Positions 7,387 through 17,682 of a stretch of DNA of 63,120 bases are shown piece after piece. Origin of the DNA: Jannaschia seosinensis (lineage in GTDB: Bacteria; Pseudomonadota; Alphaproteobacteria; Rhodobacterales; Rhodobacteraceae); contig NZ_CYPR01000085.1 of assembly GCF_001408515.1 (NCBI RefSeq), forward strand, positions 1 to 63,120, written 5' to 3'. The notes under the pieces are model-generated. The model did not search any database. It saw only the letters and a program-made list of their open reading frames with translations, and was not told the origin of the DNA. Position numbers and translations under genes: made by a program. The first letter of the stretch is position 1. Every line of letters starts with the position of its first letter.

Positions 7387-8592
7387 ATGGACAGCTTCGA
7401 CTTCATCGTCATCGGTGGCGGCATGATGGGTGCGCCCTGCGCGCGCCATCTGGCCGAGGGCGGGGCTTCGGTGGCCTTGGTCGCCGCGCCGGAGCCGGAG
7501 GTGAAGACCGAATGGCAGGGCCCCTTCGGCAGCCATTTCGACGCGGCGCGGATCACGCGGCGGGTGGGGGCGGATCGGGATTGGTCGCTCTTGTCGCGCC
7601 GCTCCATCGACCGATACCGCGATATCGAGACGCGGACGGGCAAGACGATTTTCCACGAGACCGGCGCGTTGATGGCAGGGCCCGAAGACGGCCCGATGAG
7701 CAAGTTCACGCAGGACTTCCTTGCGGTGGCGGCGGCGCTCGACAATCCGCCAGAGGTGCTGGAGGTTGCGTCGGCATGGGAACGGATGGGGCTGGCCCTG
7801 CCGGACGAGACGCTGGCGACATTCGAGGTCAGGCGGGGCGGATGGCTCGATCCTCGGGCGATGCGGGATGCGCAGACGGCGCTGGCCCATACGGCCGGGG
7901 CCAAGGTGTTCGCGCAGGCCGCCACGGCGCGGGACGGTGGCGTGGTGACGCTCGCCGACGGGGGGCGGATTGCGGGCGGGCATGTTGTCGTGGCCACGGG
8001 GCCTCATGCCGCGTCGGACGGGCTGCTGCCACGCAAACCGGCGATGAAGGTCTGGGCGCGCACCGTCGCCTTTGCCCGGCTGAGCGAGGCCGAAGGCGCG
8101 CGGCTGGCCAGCCTGCCCAGTGTCATCTGGGTGCCGGAGGGCTGGCAATACGACCTCTACATGCTGCCGCCGGTGCGCTACCCGGACGGACGGCTGTACC
8201 TCAAGATCGGGGGACAGGTGGACGGTCCGCGCATCCATTCCGCCGCCGAGATGCGCGCCTGGTTTCATGGGGCGGGCGATGCGGAGGTCGGCGCGCAACT
8301 TCTGGCCGAGATGCGGACGGTTCTGCCGGGGCTGGAGGCGGAGGCCACCCATACCGGTCCCTGCGCCGTCGTCTGGAGCGAAACGGGATATCCCTACATC
8401 GACGCGGCCGCGCCGGGCGTCACCGTCCTGTGCGGCGGCAACGGGGCGGCGGCGAAGTCCGGTGATGAAATCGGGCGCCTAGGGGCGATGACCGCGCGCG
8501 GGGAAAGCCTGACCGGCGAGGGTTACGCCACCGACTTCCACGCCGTCTGGCAGGAGGTCACGGCCAGCGCGCCTCCGGCGGCAGCGACATGA
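7387..8592 (+). CDS. FAD-dependent oxidoreductase (DAO / sarcosine-oxidase-like)
   Basis: The product is 401 residues. The N-terminus MDSFDFIVIGGGMMGAPCAR has the FAD-binding GxGxxG-type motif (GGGMMG), and a second flavin-contact region reads GGHVVVATGPHAASDGLLP. The C-terminus contains the DAO-family closing motif (TVLCGGNGAAAKSGDEIGR). The family oxidises N-methyl or D-amino acids; the substrate cannot be told from sequence. It lies between hemE and hemF, but nothing links it to heme synthesis. Its 3' end overlaps the convergent hemF gene by 35 bases, so the two cannot be transcribed to the end independently. Confidence 0.8.
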   Translation: MDSFDFIVIGGGMMGAPCARHLAEGGASVALVAAPEPEVKTEWQGPFGSHFDAARITRRVGADRDWSLLSRRSIDRYRDIETRTGKTIFHETGALMAGPEDGPMSKFTQDFLAVAAALDNPPEVLEVASAWERMGLALPDETLATFEVRRGGWLDPRAMRDAQTALAHTAGAKVFAQAATARDGGVVTLADGGRIAGGHVVVATGPHAASDGLLPRKPAMKVWARTVAFARLSEAEGARLASLPSVIWVPEGWQYDLYMLPPVRYPDGRLYLKIGGQVDGPRIHSAAEMRAWFHGAGDAEVGAQLLAEMRTVLPGLEAEATHTGPCAVVWSETGYPYIDAAAPGVTVLCGGNGAAAKSGDEIGRLGAMTARGESLTGEGYATDFHAVWQEVTASAPPAAAT

Positions 8593-9463
8593 GCACGGCG
8601 GTCGCATCGTGGCCCGATTCCAGCCCGAACTTCGTGCCCCGATCGTAGACGAGGTTGTATTCCGCGTAGAGGCCGCGATGCACGAGCTGCGTGTGCCTGT
8701 CGGCCTCGGTCCACGGGATCTCGCGGCGGCGCTCGACGATCGGCACGAAGGCCGGCAGGAAATGGCGGCCCACATCCTGCGTGAAAGCGAAATCCGCCTC
8801 CCAGTCTCCGGTCGCCAGATCGTCGTAGAAGATGCCGCCGACGCCCCGTGCCCGCTTCCGGTGCGGGATGTAGAAATACTCGTCGGCCCAATCTTTCAGC
8901 CGCGCATAGCGGTCCGCGCCGTCGAGGGGGCCGTGGCCGTCGCAAGCGGCCCGCATCTCGGCGTGGAAATGCGCGGTATCCTCTTCGTATTCGATGCAGG
9001 GATTGAGGTCGGCCCCGCCACCGAACCAGCAGGCATGCGGTGTCCAGAACATGCGCGTATTCATGTGCACGGCCGGGACGTGGGGGTTCTGCATATGCGC
9101 GACGAGGCTGATGCCCGAGGCCCAGAAGCGGGGATCCTCCGCCATGCCGGGCACGCCACGCGCCGCCATCGCCGCTTGCGCGCGCGCGCCGAGAGAGCCC
9201 TGCACCTCGGACCAGTTCACGCCGACCTTCTCGAAGACCCGGCCGCCGCGCATCACGCTCATCAAGCCGCCACCGGCATCGCCGCCATCCTCGGCGGTGC
9301 GCTTCGTCGGCGTCACCTCGAACCGGCCGGGGGCGAGGCCCGCGAAGGGGCCGACCGCCTCGACATCCTCGAGCGCCTCGAACCGGGCGACAATCTCGTC
9401 GCGCAGGTTGCGAAACCAGTCGGCCGCGCGCCGACGCCGATCCGTAACCGCTTTTTCGCTCAT
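8558..9463 (-). CDS. hemF: Oxygen-dependent coproporphyrinogen III oxidase
   Basis: Converts coproporphyrinogen III to protoporphyrinogen IX using O2. The 301-residue product from ATG 9463 (ggagg ribosome binding site just upstream) has family hallmarks: the metal/substrate-binding HMNTRMFWTPHACWFGGG, ADLNPCIEYEEDTAHFH and FYIPHRKRARGVGGIFYDDL. The C-terminus NLVYDRGTKFGLESG is also conserved. The frame remains open to 9673 but that part lacks family similarity. It overlaps the flavin oxidoreductase gene by 35 bases tail to tail. Confidence 0.95.
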   Translation of the reverse strand: MSEKAVTDRRRRAADWFRNLRDEIVARFEALEDVEAVGPFAGLAPGRFEVTPTKRTAEDGGDAGGGLMSVMRGGRVFEKVGVNWSEVQGSLGARAQAAMAARGVPGMAEDPRFWASGISLVAHMQNPHVPAVHMNTRMFWTPHACWFGGGADLNPCIEYEEDTAHFHAEMRAACDGHGPLDGADRYARLKDWADEYFYIPHRKRARGVGGIFYDDLATGDWEADFAFTQDVGRHFLPAFVPIVERRREIPWTEADRHTQLVHRGLYAEYNLVYDRGTKFGLESGHDATAVLMSLPPEARWP

Positions 9464-9712
9464 GAAACCTCCGTCCGGAAAATAGTCCGCGCGACGCCAC
9501 ATTTCCGCCGCAATCCGCCGCGCCCGTTGTAGGGCAGTCAGCCGGCGCCCACCAGATGTGGACCGGCGCGCCGGGCAATCGCGGTCATTTCGTGACGCCG
9601 CGAATCCTGCTGGATCCGAGGCGCCGGAATCGCTACACTTTTTCCACAGGAACGAGGGACAGCACCCGCACAAGACGGGGCGCCCAGAGGCAGTGAAAAC
9701 AGTCGAGTAGTC

Positions 9713-11011
9713 GTGAACATGACCAGATTACGCGCGGCCTTCAGGGGCCTGATGACAATCGTCCTGACCCTTGTCGCAACGGGGCTCTTTCTGGCCGCGC
9801 CGGGCTTTGCGGCGCCGCATGCCGAATTCGTCATGGATGCCCGCACGGGCGAGGTCTTGCGCGCCGACAATGCCGATAGCCGCCTTCACCCGGCCTCGAC
9901 CACGAAGATGATGACCCTCTACATCGCGTTCGAGGCGGTGCGGCTGGGCGAGATCACGCTGGATACCGAGGTTCGCATCTCGCACAATGCGGCGGCCACG
10001 CCCTATGCCATCGGCTTCCGCGCCGGAAGCCGGATCCCGCTGCGCTATCTGCTGCGTTCCGCGGCTGTCAGGTCGTCGAATGACGGTGCCACGGCGATCG
10101 CGGAAGCCATTTCCGGCTCCGTCGAGGCCTTCGCCGCCCGGATGAACCGCACGGCGGCGGCGCTTGGCATGACGAACAGCACATTCCGCAACCCGCACGG
10201 CCTGACCCAGTCCGGCCATTTGGCGAGCGCGCGGGACATGAGCATTCTGGGGCGCCGGCTGTTTTACGATTACCCGCAATATTACAACCTCTTCGGCCGC
10301 ACCTCGACCGATATCGGCATCAAGACCGTGCGCAGCACGAACCGCCGCGTCCTCAACGAATATCGCGGCGCGGACGGGATCAAGACGGGCTTCACCAATG
10401 CCGCCGGCTTCAACCTTGTCTCTTCGGCGGATCGGGGCGGCGTGCGGATCATCGCGACGGTCTTCGGCGGCCGATCTTCGCGGGATCGCGACAAGCGAAT
10501 CATGGAATTGCTGGATCTCGGCTTTGCCCGCGCACCTGCCCGCGTGACGGAGCGGCGCCCCGAACTGCCTCGCTACAACAACGCGACCATCGTCGGCGCC
10601 ACGGCCCCGGCGAGCTCCATGCGCCCGGTGATGCGCGGCCGCTTGGGGGGCGATCTCTACGCCTCCGCCTCGGCTCCAAGCGACGTGGCGCCGAGTTCGG
10701 CGGCCGTCGTGCCCACACCCCGCCCGGCCTTCGAGGAGCCTGCGCCGATCGTCGTCACCCGTGCCGCGAGCGGCACAGCGGTCTACGGGATCGCACTCGC
10801 CCGGCAGGGCACGCGTTCCGCAGCGGACAAGCTCTTGCTGCGCGCGGCACTTCAGGAACTCGACACGCTGGATCAAGCCTTGCGGCAGGTAAACCGCGTG
10901 AGCGGCGGCTTCGCCCCGGCATTTGTGGGATTGAGCGAGCGCGACGCTTTGCGCGCCTGCACTCGCCTGCGCGCACGCGACGTCGAATGCGACGTTGTGA
11001 TGGGGGGGTGA
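9713..11011 (+). CDS. D-alanyl-D-alanine carboxypeptidase (PBP5/DacF type) with SPOR-like tail
   Basis: Penicillin-binding enzyme that trims the terminal D-Ala of peptidoglycan side chains in the periplasm. An N-terminal signal segment (LMTIVLTLVATGLFLAAPGF) is followed by the three serine-peptidase S11 motifs: STTK (62-65), SSN (121-123) and KTG (224-226). A proline/alanine-rich linker leads to a tail ending GLSERDALRACTRLRARDVE, which resembles a SPOR peptidoglycan-binding domain. At 432 residues it is slightly longer than plain PBP5. Starts at GTG 9713 or ATG 9719 are both possible. Confidence 0.9.
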   Translation: MNMTRLRAAFRGLMTIVLTLVATGLFLAAPGFAAPHAEFVMDARTGEVLRADNADSRLHPASTTKMMTLYIAFEAVRLGEITLDTEVRISHNAAATPYAIGFRAGSRIPLRYLLRSAAVRSSNDGATAIAEAISGSVEAFAARMNRTAAALGMTNSTFRNPHGLTQSGHLASARDMSILGRRLFYDYPQYYNLFGRTSTDIGIKTVRSTNRRVLNEYRGADGIKTGFTNAAGFNLVSSADRGGVRIIATVFGGRSSRDRDKRIMELLDLGFARAPARVTERRPELPRYNNATIVGATAPASSMRPVMRGRLGGDLYASASAPSDVAPSSAAVVPTPRPAFEEPAPIVVTRAASGTAVYGIALARQGTRSAADKLLLRAALQELDTLDQALRQVNRVSGGFAPAFVGLSERDALRACTRLRARDVECDVVMGG

Positions 11012-11177
11012 AGCCCGGGGAACGTCCGGTGGGCGTTCCTCCAGTCGAACTCGATCATCTACTCCATTCCTTCCGAACCGACGCCGCCCTCGGGCCGGGT
11101 AAACGCCAACTTCTTGTCAGCAGTGGATGGCCTGTTCGATCCGGGCAATCGCCTCGTTCGGCGCGCCTTCGACCCTT

Positions 11178-12791
11178 CTATACCGCCACAGCCTCTCCCG
11201 CCTTGAGGTCGAAGGCTGCGGCCATGAGAGCGCGGGTATAGGCATCGCGCGGGGCATTGAAGATCTGCGCCGCATCGCCGGCCTCGACCACGTCGCCGCG
11301 TTTCATCACGATGACCTTGTGAGACAACGCCCGGACGACCTTCAGGTCGTGACTGATGAAAAGGTAGGCGAGCCCGTGCCGCCGTTGCAGATCGCGCAGA
11401 AGCTCCACGATCTGAACCTGCACCGTCTGATCGAGCGCCGATGTCGGCTCGTCCAGAACGACGAGCTTGGGGCGCAGGATCATCGCGCGGGCGATGGCGA
11501 TGCGCTGACGCTGTCCGCCGGAGAATTCGTGCGGATAGCGGTCCATCGCGGCCGGGTCGATGCCCACCTCGGTCAGGATGTCCGAAACCTGCTCCCGGCG
11601 CGGGCGGTCGTCGCCGGTATCGTGCAGGCGCAGCCCCTCGGCGACAATCTCGGCCACGGTCATGCGGGGGCTGAGCGAGCCGTAGGGGTCTTGAAACACG
11701 ACCTGCATGGCCTGCCGGAGCGGACGCATCGCCTTGGACTTCAACCCGTCGATGCGCCGCCCCTCCAGCGTGATCGGCCCTTCCGACGAGATCAGCCGCA
11801 TGATGGCGAGCGCGAGCGTGGTCTTGCCGGAGCCGCTCTCGCCGACGACGCCGACCGTCTCGCCCGCACGGACGGACAGGGTCGCGTCATTGACGGCCTT
11901 CACGTGGCCGACCGTGCGCTTGAGCAGGCCCTTCTGGATCGGGAACCAGACCTTGAGATGCTCCGTCGCGGCGATTTCGGGGGCGTCGTCGGCGACCGGA
12001 TCGGGAAGGCCCGTCGCCTCGGCGGCGAGGAGCTTCTGGGTATAGGGATGCTGCGGTCGGTCGAAAATCTCGGCCACGTGTCCCGTTTCCACGATCACGC
12101 CGCGCTCCATCACGCAGACGCGGTCGGCAAAGCGGCGTACGATGCCCAGATCATGCGTGATGAACAGCATCGACATGCCCTCGTGCTTCTGGAGATCGGC
12201 CAGAAGTTCGAGGATCTGCGCCTGGATCGTGACGTCGAGGGCGGTCGTCGGCTCGTCCGCGATCAGCAGGTTCGGGCCGTTGGCCAGCGCCATGGCGATC
12301 ATCACGCGCTGCCGCTGGCCGCCGGACAATTGGTGCGGATAGGCGGCAAGGCGGCTTTCGGCATCGGCGATCCCGACCTTGTCGAGCAGGTCGAGGATGC
12401 GCGCGCGGGCCGCCGCACCGCGCAGCCCCTGATGGAGCGCGAGGCTCTCGGCGAGCTGCTTTTCGATCGTGTGCAGCGGGTTGAGAGAGGTCATCGGCTC
12501 TTGGAAGATGAAGCTGACGTCGTTGCCGCGCACGCGGCGCAACTCCCGCTCATCGGCGCCGATCATCTCGGCCCCGTCATAGGTGACGGAGCCTGTCACC
12601 TCCGCCGAATCGGGAAGCAGGTCGACCGTCGACAGCGCAGTAATCGACTTGCCCGACCCGCTTTCGCCCACCAGCGCGACGGTTTCGCCCCGCGCGACGT
12701 CGAAGCTGACGCCCCGCACGGCCTCGCTGACCTGCCCGTCCTGGCGGAACGCAATCCGCAGGTCTTTCACGGAGAGGAGCGGCGCAGTCAT
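11178..12791 (-). CDS. yejF: Peptide ABC transporter, double ATP-binding protein YejF
   Basis: ATPase of the YejABEF importer, which in enteric bacteria takes up oligopeptides and microcin C. The 537-residue product carries two ABC cassettes: GESGSGKS near residue 46, LSGGQRQR and ADEPTTALD in the first, then [19 protein letters not shown] and DEPTSALD in the second. The start [20 protein letters not shown] at 12791 overlaps yejE by 4 bases (ATGA), a sign of coupled translation. It is the last gene of a yejA-yejB-yejE-yejF operon. Confidence 0.93.
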   Translation of the reverse strand: MTAPLLSVKDLRIAFRQDGQVSEAVRGVSFDVARGETVALVGESGSGKSITALSTVDLLPDSAEVTGSVTYDGAEMIGADERELRRVRGNDVSFIFQEPMTSLNPLHTIEKQLAESLALHQGLRGAAARARILDLLDKVGIADAESRLAAYPHQLSGGQRQRVMIAMALANGPNLLIADEPTTALDVTIQAQILELLADLQKHEGMSMLFITHDLGIVRRFADRVCVMERGVIVETGHVAEIFDRPQHPYTQKLLAAEATGLPDPVADDAPEIAATEHLKVWFPIQKGLLKRTVGHVKAVNDATLSVRAGETVGVVGESGSGKTTLALAIMRLISSEGPITLEGRRIDGLKSKAMRPLRQAMQVVFQDPYGSLSPRMTVAEIVAEGLRLHDTGDDRPRREQVSDILTEVGIDPAAMDRYPHEFSGGQRQRIAIARAMILRPKLVVLDEPTSALDQTVQVQIVELLRDLQRRHGLAYLFISHDLKVVRALSHKVIVMKRGDVVEAGDAAQIFNAPRDAYTRALMAAAFDLKAGEAVAV

Positions 12792-13897
12792 GCGAAGGTC
12801 TTTCGGGGATCGAATGCATCGCGGATGCCTTCGAAGACGAAGACCAGAAGCGACAACATTATTGCGAAGGTGGTGAAGGCGGTGAAGGCCAGCCACGGCG
12901 CCTGCAGGTTCTCCTTGGCCTGAAGTGTCAACTCGCCCAGCGAAGGCGCCGAGGAGGGCAGACCGAAGCCGAGAAAGTCGAGCGCGGCAAGGCTGCCGAT
13001 CGTGCCGGTCACAAGGAAGGGCAGGAAGGTCAGTGTGGCGACCATGGCATTGGGCAGGACGTGGCGGAACATGATGGTCGCGTTCGACACACCCAATGCG
13101 CGGGCGGCGCGGACATATTCGAAGTTGCGCGCGCGCAGGAACTCCGCCCGCACGACCGAGACGAGCGCCGTCCACCCGAACAGGACCATCAGCCCCACGA
13201 GAACCCAGAAGCCGAGCGGCACGATCGCCGAGACGATGATGATGACGTAGAGCGACGGCGTGGAGCCCCAGATCTCGATCACCCGTTGGAACAGAAGATC
13301 CGTCCAGCCGCCGAAGAAACCCTGCACCGCCCCCGCCGCGATGCCCAGAAGCGAGGTCAGGACCGTCACGATCAGCGCAAAGCCGACCGACAGGCGGAAA
13401 CCGTAGATGATTCGCGCGAGCACGTCGCGCGCCGTGTCGTCGGTGCCCAGAAGGTGCTGCGCGTCGGGCGGCGACGGGGCCGCGCCGCGGATGTCGCTGA
13501 CGGTATTGTAGCTGTAGGGGATCGGCGGCCAGAGGAGCCAGCCTTCCTCGACCTCCGCGCCGTTCCAGGTGCCGGTCGCCTCAACTTCCGCAATCACCTC
13601 TTCGGGCGCGTCGAAGCAATCCTCCAGCCCGCCCGAGACGATCAGGCACCTCACCTCGATCTCGCGGTATTCGGCTTCCGTGCGAAAGTCGCCGCCGAAC
13701 GCCGTCTCCGGGTAGAAGCGGAAGATCGGCATGTGGAGGTCGCCGCGGTAGCTGACGAGGATCGGTTTCTCGTTGGCGATAAACTCCGCGGCGAGCGACA
13801 GGCCGAACAGGACGCCAAAGATCCACAACGACACATACGCGCGACCGTTCTTGCGGAAGTTGCGCCAGCGCCGGGCGTTGAGCGGCGAAAGCTTCAT
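12788..13897 (-). CDS. yejE: Peptide ABC transporter permease YejE
   Basis: Second inner-membrane subunit of the Yej peptide importer (369 residues). The first membrane segment ([20 protein letters not shown]) is followed by a periplasmic region rich in the family's [14 protein letters not shown] motif, then the cluster of helices with the binding-protein-transport EAA loop ([20 protein letters not shown]). The ATG overlaps the end of yejB, and the stop overlaps the start of yejF, each by 4 bases. Confidence 0.93.
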   Translation of the reverse strand: MKLSPLNARRWRNFRKNGRAYVSLWIFGVLFGLSLAAEFIANEKPILVSYRGDLHMPIFRFYPETAFGGDFRTEAEYREIEVRCLIVSGGLEDCFDAPEEVIAEVEATGTWNGAEVEEGWLLWPPIPYSYNTVSDIRGAAPSPPDAQHLLGTDDTARDVLARIIYGFRLSVGFALIVTVLTSLLGIAAGAVQGFFGGWTDLLFQRVIEIWGSTPSLYVIIIVSAIVPLGFWVLVGLMVLFGWTALVSVVRAEFLRARNFEYVRAARALGVSNATIMFRHVLPNAMVATLTFLPFLVTGTIGSLAALDFLGFGLPSSAPSLGELTLQAKENLQAPWLAFTAFTTFAIMLSLLVFVFEGIRDAFDPRKTFA

Positions 13898-14976
13898 GTC
13901 TCGCGGCTCTCGAAATCGATGCGGGGGTCGACCCAGACATAGGTCAGATCGGTGATCAGCGCCATGACGAGGCCCAGAAGCGAGAAGGCGAAGAGCGTGC
14001 CGAACATGACCGGATAATCCCGCGTCACGGCAGCCTCAAAGCCCAGCCGCCCAAGGCCGTCGAGTGAGAAGATCGTCTCGATGATCAGCGAGCCGCCGAA
14101 GAAGACGCTGACGAAGAGGGCGGGAAAGCCCGAGATCACGATCAGCATCGCATTGCGGAAGACATGACCGTAGAAAACCCGCCGCTCGGGGAGGCCCTTG
14201 GCCTTGGCGGTCACGACGTATTGCTTGCGGATTTCGTCGAGAAACGAGTTCTTCGTCAGCAGCGTCAGCCCGGCAAAGGCCGAGATCGTCAGGGCCAGGA
14301 CCGGCAGGGTGATGTGCCACACATAATCGATCGCTTGGCGAATTGGGCCGTAGCTCTCCCAATCCGGTGATGTCAGGCCGCGCAGCGGGAAGATCTGGTA
14401 GTAGGAGCCGCCCGCGAACAGAACGAGCAGCAGGATCGCGAAGAGGAAGCCTGGGATCGCATAGGCCACGATGACGACGCCCGAAGTCCAGGTGTCGAAG
14501 GTCGAGCCGTCACGCACCGCCTTGCGGATGCCCAGCGGGATCGAGATGAGATAGGCGATCAGCGTCGACCACAGGCCGAGCGTGATCGAGACGGGCATCT
14601 TCTCCAGCACGAGATCGATGACGGAGATGGAGCGGAAATAGCTTTCGCCGAAGTCGAAGCGGATATAGTCCCACATCATGTCGAGGAACCGTTCGAGCGG
14701 AGGTTTGTCGAAGCCGAACTGCCGTTCGAGTTCCTCGATGAATTCCTGCGGAAGGCCTTGGGCACCGGCATAGCCGCTCTGGTTGCCCGCCTGTTCCGTC
14801 ACCTCCGCGCCGCCCCCCGAGAAGCCGGCAAATGCATCGCCGCCCCCTTCGAGACGGGCGAGGATCTGCTCGATCGGGCCGCCGGGGATGAACTGGATCA
14901 GCACGAAATTGATCACCATGATCCCGAGCAGGGTCGGGATCATCAGCAACAAGCGGCGGACGATGTAGGCGAGCAT
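13894..14976 (-). CDS. yejB: Peptide ABC transporter permease YejB
   Basis: First permease subunit (360 residues), starting [20 protein letters not shown], the classic start of DppB/OppB-like permeases. The EAA-type loop [20 protein letters not shown] is present. Between the first helix and the conserved core is a periplasmic insert with glycine-rich sequence ([20 protein letters not shown]), typical for YejB rather than DppB. It lies 12 bases after yejA and overlaps yejE by 4 bases. Confidence 0.93.
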   Translation of the reverse strand: MLAYIVRRLLLMIPTLLGIMVINFVLIQFIPGGPIEQILARLEGGGDAFAGFSGGGAEVTEQAGNQSGYAGAQGLPQEFIEELERQFGFDKPPLERFLDMMWDYIRFDFGESYFRSISVIDLVLEKMPVSITLGLWSTLIAYLISIPLGIRKAVRDGSTFDTWTSGVVIVAYAIPGFLFAILLLVLFAGGSYYQIFPLRGLTSPDWESYGPIRQAIDYVWHITLPVLALTISAFAGLTLLTKNSFLDEIRKQYVVTAKAKGLPERRVFYGHVFRNAMLIVISGFPALFVSVFFGGSLIIETIFSLDGLGRLGFEAAVTRDYPVMFGTLFAFSLLGLVMALITDLTYVWVDPRIDFESRET

Positions 14977-14988
14977 CGGGGGCCGGGA

Positions 14989-16851
14989 TCAGAGGGCGCC
15001 GGAGGCGCGAAGTTCGGCGTAGCCCTCCGCATCGAACCACCAGAAGTCGAGCACGCCAAGGTCCAGCGGCGGAATCGCCTCAGGATGGTCGTACATGTCC
15101 CAATAGGCGACCCAATGTTCGGAATTGGTCCATTGCGGAATCCAGAACCCCTGGGCGCGCAGCACCCGGTCGAGCGCGCGGACGCGTGGGCGCAACTCTT
15201 CCAGCGTCTCCGCCTCGATCACGGCGTCGATCAGGCGATCCACCGCAAGATCGGCCAGCGCCATGAGGTTGCGGCTGGAATCCTCCGCGGTCTCGCTGTG
15301 GAACCATTGCTTGAGGCCGAGCGAGGGCTCGAAATCCTGCCCGGGGGAATGATTCGTCAGGTCCCAATCGCCGGCGCGGCGGCGTTCGATGTACTGCGCG
15401 CGGTCCACCCGCTCCAGCCGGGCGTCGATGCCCAGATCGCGAAGGTTTTCGATGTACGGGTTGATGACGCGGTCGAAGGTCGGGCTGAACTGAAGGATGA
15501 CAAGTTCCAGCCTCTCACCCGCTTCGTTGCGCAGCATCCCGCCCGGCCCGGCCTCCCAGCCGGCCTCGTTGAGAAGCTGCTGTGCCGCGCGGCGCGTGCG
15601 CCGGTCGGGGCGGTTGCTGGCCGGATCGTTGACCGGGGGCGTCGCGGCCTCCTCGCTCAGCACGGACGGGTCGAGCAGACCTTCCTCGACCAACGGCTCC
15701 AGGAGCGTGATCTCCTCGTCCCCCGGCGCCCCCTCGGCGGCAAGTTCCGAGCCGCCCCAGAAGGATTCGGGGCGTTCGTAGAGGCCGTAGAACAACGTCT
15801 CGTTCGACCACTCGAAATTGAACATCGCGCGGATGGCGTCGCGCACGCGCGGATCCTGCCACTTGTCGCGCTTGAGGTTGAAGATGAAACCCTGCGCCGT
15901 GGTGATGTTCCCGTCGGGCAGCGTCTCGACCACGACATCGCCGCGTTTCACCGCCGGAAAGTCGTAGGAGGTGGCCCATTCCTTCGAGGAGTTCTCGATG
16001 CGGAAGGTGTATTCGCCGGCCTTGAAGCCTTCGAATGCGGCGGCGCTGTCGGCGAAATATTCGATGCGGATGCTGTCGAAATTGTACCGGCCTTGATTGA
16101 TCGGAAGATCCGCCCCCCACCAATCGTCCTTCTTCTCGTAGACCACCGAGCGGCCGACATCGAGATCGCCCAGCTTGTAAGGACCGGTCCCGAGGAATGG
16201 TTCAAGGGTGCTTTCATCGAGGCGGGCGTCCGTCTCCTCGAACCAGGACTTGGAGAAGGGCCGCCACAGCGCGATCAGGCCCATCCGGTCACGCACCGGC
16301 GTCTCGTTGCTGAACTCGAAACGAAGCTGATGCGGCGCCGTAACCTCGACGGAATCGTAGTAGCGCGTGAACACGTTGCGAAATTCGGCGATCCCCTGCG
16401 TCAGGTAGAGGTCGATCGTGAACTTCATGTCCTCGGCCGTCATCGGCGTGCCGTCGGTGAAGCGCACATCGTCGCGCAGGTTCACGACGACCCAGTCGAG
16501 GCTTTCGGGATACTCGACGGTCGTGCAGAGAAGGCAGTAGATCGCATAGGGATCGTCGGCGGCGGCGATCATCATCGTGTCGTAGAACACGTCGGACGCC
16601 GTCGGCTCGGGATTTCCCTTGCGGGTCGACATGTTGAAGCTGTCGAACGTGCCAAGCGCCGAGAGGCTGATCTCGCCACCCTTCGGCGCGTCGACATTGA
16701 CGTAGGAGAACGGCTCGTCGGGGCCGTATTTCAATTCGCCGAAATAGCTGTAGCCGTGGCTGACCACAATCGCGTCGTCCCCGGCCTCCTGCGCGAAAGC
16801 GGGCAGAGCGAGGGTTGCGGCAAGCGTGGCGGCTGCGATCCGGCGGAGCAT
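14989..16851 (-). CDS. yejA: Peptide ABC transporter substrate-binding protein YejA
   Basis: Periplasmic binding protein of the SBP_bac_5 family, 620 residues. A signal peptide MLRRIAAATLAATLALPAFA with an AQ cleavage site sets the start at 16851. The mature protein shows YFGELKYGPDEPFSYVNVDA, the 'NPDAPKGG'-type opening of YejA proteins, PLDWVV-type and EDMKFTIDLY motifs, and a C-terminal domain rich in Trp. It is the first gene of the operon, and nearly 190 bases separate it from the next gene on the same strand, enough for its own promoter. Confidence 0.93.
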   Translation of the reverse strand: MLRRIAAATLAATLALPAFAQEAGDDAIVVSHGYSYFGELKYGPDEPFSYVNVDAPKGGEISLSALGTFDSFNMSTRKGNPEPTASDVFYDTMMIAAADDPYAIYCLLCTTVEYPESLDWVVVNLRDDVRFTDGTPMTAEDMKFTIDLYLTQGIAEFRNVFTRYYDSVEVTAPHQLRFEFSNETPVRDRMGLIALWRPFSKSWFEETDARLDESTLEPFLGTGPYKLGDLDVGRSVVYEKKDDWWGADLPINQGRYNFDSIRIEYFADSAAAFEGFKAGEYTFRIENSSKEWATSYDFPAVKRGDVVVETLPDGNITTAQGFIFNLKRDKWQDPRVRDAIRAMFNFEWSNETLFYGLYERPESFWGGSELAAEGAPGDEEITLLEPLVEEGLLDPSVLSEEAATPPVNDPASNRPDRRTRRAAQQLLNEAGWEAGPGGMLRNEAGERLELVILQFSPTFDRVINPYIENLRDLGIDARLERVDRAQYIERRRAGDWDLTNHSPGQDFEPSLGLKQWFHSETAEDSSRNLMALADLAVDRLIDAVIEAETLEELRPRVRALDRVLRAQGFWIPQWTNSEHWVAYWDMYDHPEAIPPLDLGVLDFWWFDAEGYAELRASGAL

Positions 16852-16981
16852 GGGCGAACCCTCCCTAATCTCTGTTCGTTTCAGGTAACGAGGGCCGGTG
16901 CCGACATTCAAGGGCCACGCGACTCACGCCATCGTGAGGGGCGCGGGCCGACCGCGACTCCACCGTTCCGCCACCCCATAA

Positions 16982-17008
16982 GCAAAGGCCCGCCATGAGG
17001 ACGGGCCC
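16982..17008 (-). terminator. Rho-independent terminator of the cytochrome c gene
   Basis: On the minus strand, ggcccg (17007-17002) pairs with cgggcc (16992-16987) across a 9-base loop and is followed by tttgctt. It lies about 30 bases after the cytochrome stop and separates it from yejA. Confidence 0.6.
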
Positions 17009-17035
17009 GGAAACGCATCTGCGCGAATCCGCCGA

Positions 17036-17560
17036 TCAGCCACCGACGCTTGCGAGATAGGCGATCAGGTTCGCCCGATCCTCGATATCCGACATGCCGC
17101 GATAGGCCATCTTCGTCCCCGGCGCGTAGTCGTTCGGCGCATGCAGGAAGCTCGACAGGTTTTCCGGCGTCCAGTCCCCCTCCATCGTGGCGAGGGTGTC
17201 GGAATAGGAGTAGCCGTCGACCGCGCCCTTGTCGCGCCCGACGACGCCGTTGAGATACGGCCCCGTCGCATTCGACCCGTCGAGCTTGTGACAGGCCGCG
17301 CATTGCCGCCAGAGCCGCTCGCCCGCCTCGGCGGAGGCATTGACGAAGACCTCTTCGAAGGGAATTTCCGGCTCGTCGCTGACTTCGGCGGCTTCGCCGG
17401 CGTCGGCGACCTCGATCGCGTAGCCCTGAACGATCTCCTCGCCCTCATGCGCCTCGCCGCCGACGTGATACAGCCCTTCGGCCGCCCAACCGCCCAGCAG
17501 GAAGATCAAAAGTGCGCCGCAGCCCGCACCGACGGCCTTGGTGATCGTCATCGTGTCCAT
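17036..17560 (-). CDS. Membrane-anchored cytochrome c (c552/c_y-like)
   Basis: The 174-residue product starts MDTMTITKAVGAGCGALLIF; residues 9-30 form an uncleaved membrane anchor or signal segment. An acidic linker (GEAAEVSDEPEIPFEEVFVN) leads to a class I cytochrome domain with the heme motif CAACH at about residues 87-91 and the methionine ligand in PGTKMAYRGM. Such anchored cytochromes carry electrons from the bc1 complex to oxidases or reaction centres in Rhodobacteraceae. Which acceptor is served here cannot be told. It is divergent from pheA. Confidence 0.88.
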   Translation of the reverse strand: MDTMTITKAVGAGCGALLIFLLGGWAAEGLYHVGGEAHEGEEIVQGYAIEVADAGEAAEVSDEPEIPFEEVFVNASAEAGERLWRQCAACHKLDGSNATGPYLNGVVGRDKGAVDGYSYSDTLATMEGDWTPENLSSFLHAPNDYAPGTKMAYRGMSDIEDRANLIAYLASVGG

Positions 17561-17682
17561 CTGTCTCGGGCCCTCTCGTCGTCGTGGCTGCCCTTTCGGG
17601 TCGCGGACATGTATGTGGTTTCGGCACCCGCGCGCAAGAGATAGACGCTGCGACGATACGCGGCACGACGAGGAACCGGGAC

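Noticed and set aside
6334-8352. Minus-strand open frame of 672 codons opposite hemE and the flavin oxidoreductase
   Set aside because: No motif, no ribosome binding site, and both plus-strand genes are full-length and conserved.
14758-16998. Plus-strand open frame of 746 codons opposite yejB and yejA
   Set aside because: Composition is typical of an antisense shadow, and the minus strand has a complete, conserved YejA.
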